From Arthrobacter sp. M2012083 (GTDB lineage: Bacteria > Actinomycetota > Actinomycetes > Actinomycetales > Micrococcaceae), in NCBI RefSeq assembly GCF_000281065.1, contig NZ_AKKK01000058.1:1-64000 (forward strand): a DNA stretch of 64,000 nucleotides, in the 5' to 3' direction. The position numbers were made by a program, and so were the translations under genes. Below the pieces are notes generated by a model. That model was given only the letters and a program-made list of their open reading frames with translations, searched no databases and was not told where the DNA came from. Of this stretch, positions 8,637 to 13,647 are shown one piece after another. The first letter of the stretch is position 1. Each line of letters starts with the position of its first letter.

Positions 8637-8912
8637 CTAGTCGCGCGTCTGCCAAGCCTGGCTAAATTCAGCTTCCGAGATAGCCCATGGTTGCCAGTCT
8701 TCGGCTCGGATTTGCGTCTGGCTGAGTTGACCATACCTGTCCTCCGCATGCTCCGGTCCGTAGCGCAGGGTCGGGCCAGCCTCATATATCTCGATCTGGC
8801 GAATTGGCCAACCGTCATCGCCGACCTCGAAGTAGTAGGTAGCAGACCCCCAGGAAGCATGCTCGTCACCGCGAGACTCACTCCACTGCCGCCGAAAGTA
8901 GTCAGTCGTCAT
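8637..8912 (-). CDS. Cargo ORF 4: unknown 91-residue protein
   Basis: Starts MTTDYFRRQWSESRGDEHAS and is rich in aromatic and acidic residues (YYFEVGDDGWPIRQIEIYEAG; RAEDWQPWAISEAEFSQAW). The pattern 'variable - DGWPIRQIEIYEAGPTLRY' resembles a small actinobacterial family of predicted soluble proteins, often found next to toxin-immunity genes, but this is only an impression. The frame is open up to 8960; I chose the internal ATG because the protein becomes ordinary from there. The stop is 31 bases from site C. Unknown function. Confidence 0.6.
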   Translation of the reverse strand: MTTDYFRRQWSESRGDEHASWGSATYYFEVGDDGWPIRQIEIYEAGPTLRYGPEHAEDRYGQLSQTQIRAEDWQPWAISEAEFSQAWQTRD

Positions 8913-8990
8913 GACAGCAGTCTGCCCGGTCGCGGTGCCGCTCGTAGGCAGGACCACCAACCTTGTGCAGATTCTTGATTAGTGACCATG

Positions 8991-9019
8991 CCGCCCGGTA
9001 AAGGATCCTCATAGGGCGG
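8991..9019. repeat. Cassette-boundary palindrome, site D
   Basis: Perfect arms CCGCCC (8991-8996) and GGGCGG (9014-9019) around GGTAAAGGATCCTCATA. Compared with sites B and E the arms differ on both sides in a compensating way, so pairing is kept while the sequence changes. Confidence 0.75.
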
Positions 9020-9053
9020 TTGTTTCCAGCTGGACCTGTTATAGGCTGCGGTT

Positions 9054-9347
9054 ATGTCGGAGCTAGAGGGTCAAAGGCGTCTCCAGCCGCGAATGACGCG
9101 CGGCAGTTGGCGTCTCTCCGTATGGTCATCAGGTCTCATGGTTCTCTGTTTCTCTCCTTTGGCCTTTACAAAGTTCGGTGGCAGTAATGGCTGGGACGCC
9201 GGAGCGGCATGGATCTTTTCTCTGGCCGTACTCGCCAATGCCGTCTGGTTCTTGTATCTTCTCCGCGTCCGGCGCAACGATGCCCCTTTCTGGAGCGAGG
9301 AAGAAGCTCGGAGAGCCGAATTTGACCGTCGGGGTAGGGAACTGTAG
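9054..9347 (+). CDS. Cargo ORF 5: small two-helix membrane protein
   Basis: Protein of 97 residues: polar N-terminus (MSELEGQRRLQPRMTRGS), hydrophobic segments at about 22-40 and 50-71, then a charged tail (RVRRNDAPFWSEEEARRAEFDRRGREL). Starts 34 bases after site D and ends 45 bases before site E. Family not recognised. Confidence 0.6.
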   Translation: MSELEGQRRLQPRMTRGSWRLSVWSSGLMVLCFSPLAFTKFGGSNGWDAGAAWIFSLAVLANAVWFLYLLRVRRNDAPFWSEEEARRAEFDRRGREL

Positions 9348-9392
9348 TTGATCCGGGCAGGCGGGGCGTTGACAGCAACCGTGCGCGTGAGT

Positions 9393-9418
9393 GTCCGGTA
9401 AAGGATCCTCTATCGGAC
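9393..9418. repeat. Cassette-boundary palindrome, site E
   Basis: Arms GTCCG (9393-9397) and CGGAC (9414-9418) around GTAAAGGATCCTCTAT. The core is nearly the same as that of site D, while both arms have changed together. Confidence 0.75.
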
Positions 9419-9498
9419 GTGGTTCGGCTACTCAGTACGTGCCTGTTTGAGCAAGAAACGTGGACAGCTCGGGACGTGCCGCCGTTAGTCTGGCTTTC

Positions 9499-9771
9499 AT
9501 GGAAACGTCACACCCTGACCCCCGAGATGCGGACTTAGTCCACCTCCTAAATGCTCGTGACGGCATCGGAACCTTGGTGGACGTAGAGGACGGGGACACT
9601 TTCACGGTTTTCAACATCGCTTGGGGATACGACCTTGGCGATGAATACGCGCATATAACAACTAACGCGAGCCCGTTCGTGGTCGGCCAGCCGATCGATT
9701 TCTTCTTCACCGACAAGGTCGCCAAGGTCCGAGACGCTTCGACGGGGAGAGTCCTGTACTCCCGGCGTTGA
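9499..9771 (+). CDS. Cargo ORF 6: unknown 90-residue soluble protein
   Basis: Starts METSHPDPRDADLVHLLN. Residues about 22-80 look like a compact beta-rich domain (GIGTLVDVEDGDTFTVFNIA; PFVVGQPIDFFFTDKVAKV). The frame is open from 9460 but the ATG at 9499 gives the more ordinary start. Last ORF of the array, between sites E and F. No family recognised. Confidence 0.6.
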   Translation: METSHPDPRDADLVHLLNARDGIGTLVDVEDGDTFTVFNIAWGYDLGDEYAHITTNASPFVVGQPIDFFFTDKVAKVRDASTGRVLYSRR

Positions 9772-9833
9772 ATAGGGCTTGTTCTCTCCAGATTCCCACC
9801 GGCATGGCGGCCGGTAGGAAAAATCAGGGCTGG

Positions 9834-9861
9834 CGCCCGCTAAGGGATCCGCTTACGTACA
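9834..9861. repeat. Cassette-boundary palindrome, site F (terminal, decayed arms)
   Basis: Carries the left arm CGCCCG and the core CTAAGGGATCCGCTTACG, but the right arm reads TACA, so the outer stem cannot pair; only TAAG with CTTA pairs inside. It is the outermost copy, 33 bases from the transposon end. The unpaired arm may mean that it is a hybrid end or simply decayed. Confidence 0.65.
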
Positions 9862-9870
9862 CTCAACCGC

Positions 9871-9919
9871 AGTGCAGACCACTTCTGACATTCAGTGCAG
9901 TCAGCTTCTGAAAATGACA
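9871..9919 (-). repeat. Right terminal inverted repeat (IRi) with an extra transposase-binding repeat
   Basis: 9895-9919 is the inverted copy of the left end and is followed by the target duplicate CTTCC. Just inside it, the AGTGCAG-x4-CTTCTGA motif occurs twice, at 9871 and 9894, 23 bases apart. Repeated 19-bp transposase sites at the ends are a known feature of Tn5053-type elements. Confidence 0.9.
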
Positions 9920-10005
9920 CTTCCAAAACACGCCACGCGCGATAATCACCAGAAAAACCACTACAAAATACTGAGCAAAAACCCCTAGAAATAGAGGCAA
10001 AACCC

Positions 10006-10034
10006 TTTTAATCCGAGTGGATAAACGCTAGAAT
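10006..10034 (+). promoter_or_regulatory. Candidate promoter for the redoxin/SSB genes
   Basis: The backbone between the transposon end and 10095 is unusually A-rich. TTTTAA at 10006-10011 and TAGAAT at 10029-10034 are 17 bases apart and about 60 bases before the start codon. The -35 is poor, so this is tentative. Confidence 0.4.
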
Positions 10035-10094
10035 AGTAGTAGCAAGTTAGCCAGACGAACCGAACTAAAATTGATACGAAACGCAGGACTGAAA

Positions 10095-10361
10095 ATGACT
10101 TCCTCAATCACCGATTACACGGTTTACACCAAGCCCGGTTGCCCGAACTGCGACCGCACCATGGAGTACTTCGACTCCAAAGGCATCACCTACAAACCCG
10201 TGGACATCACCGAAGTGCCGGCAGCGCTGGAGTACATCACCCAGGAGCTCGGCTACTCCCAGGCGCCCGTCATCGTGAACAACTCCGATGACCAGGACCA
10301 CTGGTCCGGCCTCCGCCAGGACAAACTCGTCCAAGCCGCCATGAGCCACAGGGCAGCGTGA
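10095..10361 (+). CDS. Glutaredoxin-like (NrdH-type) redox protein
   Basis: Protein of 88 residues with a thioredoxin-fold N-terminus YTVYTKPGCPNCDRTMEYF. The CPNC redox pair is at about residues 16-19 and a cis-proline-like AP sits in YSQAPVIV near 60. NrdH redoxins feed electrons to class Ib ribonucleotide reductase; phages and plasmids often carry their own copies. The start ATG at 10095 is preceded by GCAGGACTG; the frame is open to 10071 without a better site. The stop overlaps the region just before the next ATG (TGAGAACATG), suggesting coupled translation with the SSB reading frame. Confidence 0.8.
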   Translation: MTSSITDYTVYTKPGCPNCDRTMEYFDSKGITYKPVDITEVPAALEYITQELGYSQAPVIVNNSDDQDHWSGLRQDKLVQAAMSHRAA

Positions 10362-10365
10362 GAAC

Positions 10366-11223
10366 ATGAGCACCCCGCACCCCGTGGACGGGTTCAAGAT
10401 CACCCCGCGCATCCCATTGGAAGTGGACCTGTTCCGGGAGACCACCCCCAGCGGCAGGGTCTACCCCGACGCGAAGGAAGAACCCTTCGCCGGCTACTAC
10501 GGCATCCCTCCCAGCATCGAGGACGACCGCTACCTTGCCGCAATCAGCAGGGCACCCATCGGGGCCGGTGGTCTGTGGGATGAACACACCGCAGACCAGC
10601 ACCAACCCAACGACCTCACCCACGATGCACCGGGTGGGACCGAACCTCAGAACGAAACCAGCACACACACCGAGAACACCACCAGCACACGAGGAAAAGG
10701 AACCATCATGGCCGGCGAAACCACCATTACAGTCATTGGAAACCTGACATCGGACCCTGAGCTGCGTTTCACCCCGTCGGGATCCGCGGTAGCGAACTTC
10801 ACGATCGCTTCGACGCCCAGGACCTTCGATCGTCAGTCGAACGAGTGGAAGGACGGGGAGACCCTTTTCCTCCGCGCCAGTGTGTGGCGGGAAGCAGCTG
10901 AGAACGTCGCCGAGTCCCTGACCAAGGGCATGCGCGTCATCGTTTCGGGCCGGTTGAAGTCCCGGTCCTATGAAACCAAAGAAGGCGAGAAGCGCACCGT
11001 CATCGAACTCGAGGTAGACGAGATCGGCCCCTCACTGCGTTACGCGAACGCGAAAGTGAACCGCACCCAGCGCAACAACAACCAGGGCGCAGGAAACGGC
11101 GGAGGTTTCGGTAACCACGGCGCCGGCGCTCAGGCAACTCAGCAGGACGACCCATGGGCCGCAAACTCGTCAGCCAGCGCCGGTTCCTGGGGCAACGGCC
11201 CCGACTCCGAACCCCCGTTCTAA
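10366..11223 (+). CDS. ssb: Single-stranded DNA-binding protein, with a possible 114-residue N-terminal extension
   Basis: The SSB proper starts at the internal ATG at 10708 (AGGAAAAGGAACC just upstream) and is 171 residues. It has an OB-fold (TITVIGNLTSDPELRF; VIVSGRLKSRSYETKEGEKR), a glycine/asparagine-rich linker and the acidic tip DSEPPF that docks replication and repair proteins. The same frame is open upstream to an ATG at 10366, coding 114 residues of unfamiliar, proline- and threonine-rich sequence (starts MSTPHPVDGFKITPRIPLEV). It follows the redoxin stop by four bases and has no stop before ssb. Either a distinct upstream gene has lost its stop or two forms are made. Only the SSB half can be assigned a function: coating plasmid single strands, probably during conjugation. 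Confidence 0.85.
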   Translation: MSTPHPVDGFKITPRIPLEVDLFRETTPSGRVYPDAKEEPFAGYYGIPPSIEDDRYLAAISRAPIGAGGLWDEHTADQHQPNDLTHDAPGGTEPQNETSTHTENTTSTRGKGTIMAGETTITVIGNLTSDPELRFTPSGSAVANFTIASTPRTFDRQSNEWKDGETLFLRASVWREAAENVAESLTKGMRVIVSGRLKSRSYETKEGEKRTVIELEVDEIGPSLRYANAKVNRTQRNNNQGAGNGGGFGNHGAGAQATQQDDPWAANSSASAGSWGNGPDSEPPF

Positions 11224-11228
11224 AACCC

Positions 11229-11486
11229 ATGAAGCCGAGTGAGAAGAAGGGGCCCTACTTCACTGAAGCGGACCTGCAGCAGATCCGGGCAGCGGTCCAA
11301 GCCGTCGGGAAGCTAGAGGGGTATGTGTCCATTTCTGACTTCGTTGAAGCAGCTGCACGCCGTGAGCTCCGGCGGTTGCAGCGCAAGTACAACGACGGCC
11401 GGAAATGGCCGGGTGTTGAAGCCGGTGAACTCCGCCCAGGGCGACGCACCCGCGCCGAAACAGCAGCAAGGGAGGACCACCCATGA
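11229..11486 (+). CDS. ParB C-terminal-domain-like small DNA-binding protein
   Basis: Protein of 85 residues starting MKPSEKKGPYFTEADLQQIR. The stretch GYVSISDFVEAAARRELRRLQRKYNDGRKWPGVEAGELRPGR closely follows the C-terminal dimer/ribbon-helix-helix motif seen in actinobacterial plasmid ParB centromere-binding proteins (GYxSLSDxVxxAxxxExxRLxxxYNxGxPWP, from memory). No ParA is adjacent. It starts five bases after ssb and ends in an ATGA overlap with the nuclease gene, so it is part of the same transcript. The role is inferred: partition or repression. Confidence 0.6.
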   Translation: MKPSEKKGPYFTEADLQQIRAAVQAVGKLEGYVSISDFVEAAARRELRRLQRKYNDGRKWPGVEAGELRPGRRTRAETAAREDHP

Positions 11487-12073
11487 CCAGCACCCAGCAC
11501 AGGGGTCGGCTGCTTCTCGGAAGCGTTCTGGCCGTTCTTGCCCTGGCCGGTTGCACGGCCCAGGGAGGACCGCTGACTGTTCCTGCCGGCAGCCATGCAC
11601 CGTTGCATGAAGTCCCGTGTGACGCGACGGGCACGGCGGCGCGGCCTCCGGCGCTTCAAGCCACAGCCAGCGGCCCCTATGCCGTGGAGACTGTTGTGGA
11701 TGGTGACACTATCCGGATCAGCTGCAACGGCACCAGCACCCGCGTCAGATTCGTTGGCATCAACGCCCCGGAAAGCGTCAAAGACGACGCACCGGTGGAG
11801 TGCGGAGGACCGGAAGCGTCCACCTTCCTGCACTCACTCCTGGACGGACAACATGTGTTCCTCTCGGCGGATCCCGGCCAAGGGGTGCGGGACAAGTACG
11901 ACAGGATTCTTGCCTACGTCTGGACCGCCGATGGCGCCCTGGCCAACCGGGCGATCCTTGAACACGGCCACGCCGAAGCGACCGGCTACGGCAAGCCCTT
12001 CGCCTACAGCGGCGACTTCACCGCGGCCGCCGACCACGCCCAGAACAGCAAGGCGGGCCGATGGAGTTGCTGA
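11483..12073 (+). CDS. Secreted thermonuclease-like lipoprotein (SNase fold)
   Basis: Protein of 196 residues. The N-terminus MTSTQHRGRLLLGSVLAVLALAGC has a basic start, hydrophobic core and lipobox LAGC, so it is probably a lipoprotein on the outer face of the membrane. Residues about 68-196 are a staphylococcal-nuclease domain: VVDGDTIRI (metal-binding aspartates), VRFVGINAPES (catalytic arginine and PE pair), CGGPEAS and DKYDRILAYVW with the second arginine, ending GRWSC. It degrades DNA/RNA with calcium in relatives. SNases are common on conjugative plasmids, though the reason is not known. Overlaps the previous gene by four bases. Confidence 0.85.
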   Translation: MTSTQHRGRLLLGSVLAVLALAGCTAQGGPLTVPAGSHAPLHEVPCDATGTAARPPALQATASGPYAVETVVDGDTIRISCNGTSTRVRFVGINAPESVKDDAPVECGGPEASTFLHSLLDGQHVFLSADPGQGVRDKYDRILAYVWTADGALANRAILEHGHAEATGYGKPFAYSGDFTAAADHAQNSKAGRWSC

Positions 12074-12113
12074 ACCCACCGCCCACGCATCAGCCCAACG
12101 TTAGGGGAACACC

Positions 12114-12374
12114 ATGGCTGTCGTTCTGATCTTCTTCGCAGCGTTCGCCGCTGTCGCCCTGGGCGGCTGGATCATCTACGCACTCACGCACCCGGTAGCC
12201 GCCGGCCAAGGCATCCTCATCTTCCTCTGCAAAGCCGCTGGCGTGATTGCGTTGATCACAGCCGTGGTGGCCTGGCTCGGTCAGAGCCTGCTCCAGGCAT
12301 TACCGCCGGCCCTGTTCATGGTCGCCTTCTTCTTCGCCGCGAACCGGCTGGAACGCCGCTGGCGTCGCTGGTGA
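12114..12374 (+). CDS. Small membrane protein, unknown
   Basis: Protein of 86 residues with three hydrophobic stretches (about 3-23, 31-55 and 57-74) and a basic tail NRLERRWRRW, consistent with a positive-inside C-terminus. TTAGGGGAAC lies before the ATG. Situated between the nuclease and an HNH-like gene in the plasmid operon; possibly related to conjugation, but nothing specific is recognised. Confidence 0.6.
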   Translation: MAVVLIFFAAFAAVALGGWIIYALTHPVAAGQGILIFLCKAAGVIALITAVVAWLGQSLLQALPPALFMVAFFFAANRLERRWRRW

Positions 12375-12381
12375 ATCTGTC

Positions 12382-12864
12382 ATGTCCATGACGCGGGACG
12401 AGGCTCGCTTTTGGGCCAAGGTCATCAAAGGACCCCGGGAGAATGACTGCTGGCTCTGGACCGGGGCGGTGGCTGATGACGGTTACGGCCGGTACTGGAT
12501 CAAGACCGCCACGGGGCAGCAGGCCGTCCGTCCACAGCGCTTCGCCCATCTGTTGCTGACCGGTGAACAACTGGACCCTGATACCAAGCTTCTGCATTCG
12601 TGCGATATCCCGATTTGTGTCCGCGCGACGGGCGGACCTGACAGTCATCTGCTTCCTGGCACACAGGCAGAGAACCTGATTGACCGGTCACAAAAGAGAC
12701 GCCACGCCAACGCCCATTCGTGGCGTTGGCGTGGCGTCGGCCGCGCGAACTTCGCCGCTCAGTCGCGGCAGCTGCGTGATGCGCTCAAAGAGCACGGGTG
12801 GGATGAGTCAGTGATCCGACCCCTCATGTCCGGACACGACCCCGACGCTCCCACTCTCTTCTGA
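12382..12864 (+). CDS. HNH-like endonuclease-fold protein
   Basis: Protein of 160 residues. The opening RFWAKVIKGPRENDCWLWTGAVADDGYGRYWI and the later LHSCDIPICV plus LLPGTQAENLIDRSQKRR match the layout of phage-type HNH proteins (WxWxGxxxxxGYGR, HxCDxPxCVxPxHL, GTxxENxxD). The usual 'CVNPxHL' is interrupted by RATGGPDS, so the metal site may be altered. Its 3' end overlaps the convergent coiled-coil gene by 57 bases. Role unknown. Confidence 0.65.
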   Translation: MSMTRDEARFWAKVIKGPRENDCWLWTGAVADDGYGRYWIKTATGQQAVRPQRFAHLLLTGEQLDPDTKLLHSCDIPICVRATGGPDSHLLPGTQAENLIDRSQKRRHANAHSWRWRGVGRANFAAQSRQLRDALKEHGWDESVIRPLMSGHDPDAPTLF

Positions 12865-13242
12865 TTTCTGGGCCTCGACTGTTTCTGTATCAGCGTCGGC
12901 CTCTGCCTTCTTCGGTGTGGCCACGTCAATACTGCGGACGTAGGAAACGCTGACGTCCAAGAGCTCTGCAATGCCCTGCCTGGTCTCACCGGTGGCGAGC
13001 ATCTTCCGAACGGTTTCCTTCGCGTCGTCAACTGCGGCGGCCGCGTTCTTCTTCGCCGTGGCGATCAGTTCGGCTGCCTGCCGTTCGGCTTCTTCAACTC
13101 CCGCTTCGGCCATCATGGTGGCGGCGTGGTAGTCGGTGGCCAGCGACTGAAGCGTCGCTTCGCGTTCGCGCCGTTTCGCGGCCAGTTCCTCGGTCTTGCG
13201 GCGTGCCTGAACGATCATCGTGTTGCGTGTCTTGCCAGCCAT
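12808..13242 (-). CDS. Coiled-coil protein with helix-turn-helix, possible relaxosome accessory or regulator
   Basis: Protein of 144 residues from the ATG at 13242 (AAAGGGGG upstream); the longer open frame to 13428 has no ribosome site. Residues about 5-85 are a charged alpha-helical coiled coil (ARRKTEELAAKRRERE; ERQAAELIATAKKNAAAAVDDAKE). Then comes a short helix-turn-helix, GETRQGIAELLDVSVSYVRSID at about 92-113, and an acidic tail. It is divergent from the relaxase, with the candidate oriT in between. That is the usual place for a small oriT-binding protein, but this is inferred from position only. Confidence 0.55.
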   Translation of the reverse strand: MAGKTRNTMIVQARRKTEELAAKRREREATLQSLATDYHAATMMAEAGVEEAERQAAELIATAKKNAAAAVDDAKETVRKMLATGETRQGIAELLDVSVSYVRSIDVATPKKAEADADTETVEAQKSEESGSVGVVSGHEGSDH

Positions 13243-13468
13243 CACGGCCCCCTTTGGTGTGGTCGGTTTTCTGTCTCCGGTCCCCATTCTTGCAGAAGGC
13301 CCTCGGTGAACCGGAAACCTAACGGTTACAGAAGCCCACGCGTGTTCATTCCGGACGGACGGCGGGGCCGACGGGGGCGGTCCGTGGTCGCAGGCAGGGG
13401 TTAGACACAGCTTGCCCTGGTCAGGCATGGAACCTCAGTTGTTTGTCGAGCTGTGCATAACCCCTGCA

Positions 13469-13597
13469 TGCGAGTATCAACAATCAAAGCCTTCGCTTTT
13501 CATATGGATACTCGCATCAATCCTGATGAACTGAATTTGGCGTTTTTCGAACCGATACTCGCTAGCTCGCATCACGCTCAAAACGCCAAATTCAGTT
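13469..13597. other. Candidate oriT: nested inverted repeats upstream of the relaxase
   Basis: Two sets of repeats lie within 130 bases, in a clearly AT-richer island. First, TGCGAGTATC (13469-13478) is inverted as GATACTCGCA (13507-13516), and GATACTCGC occurs again at 13554-13562. Second, an 18-bp perfect inverted repeat, AACTGAATTTGGCGTTTT at 13529-13546 and its complement at 13580-13597, encloses a 33-base loop. The relaxase starts 51 bases later. MobF oriTs have the nick next to such an inverted repeat. I cannot place the nick. Confidence 0.65.
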
Positions 13598-13647
13598 ACA
13601 CCTCTTGCATTTCGAATAAACGAGGCCGATTCCGCTAGAGTCGGGTC

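Larger units (their letters stand above)
2776..9919 (+). mobile_element. Complete Tn402/Tn5053-family transposon with cassette-like cargo
   Basis: Both ends are visible. The left end reads TGTCATTTTC at 2776-2785 and continues GAAGCTG...CTGCA to 2800. The right end (9895-9919) is its inverted copy, with 22 of 25 positions the same. The direct repeat CTTCC lies immediately outside both ends (2771-2775 and 9920-9924), the 5-bp target duplication typical of this family. Inside, in order: tniA, tniB, tniQ, a truncated tniR on the opposite strand, then six small ORFs bounded by short palindromic repeats. Tn402 itself has tniABQ-tniR followed by a class 1 integron, so the cargo occupies the integron position. 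The ends and transposition genes look intact; the resolvase does not, so cointegrates could not be resolved by the element itself. Confidence 0.93.

Noticed and set aside
7238..9861. Array repeats as ordinary transcription terminators
   Set aside because: Loops are 12-17 bases, no T-runs follow, and one site occurs at every ORF boundary regardless of gene orientation, including between gene starts.
7238..9861. Array repeats as a CRISPR
   Set aside because: Spacing is 400-775 bases and the intervals contain genes; no short unique spacers and no cas genes.
7238..9861. Array repeats as classical integron attC sites
   Set aside because: Too short (26-30 bases), no clear R/L box pairs and no intI gene in the element; the likeness is only in architecture.
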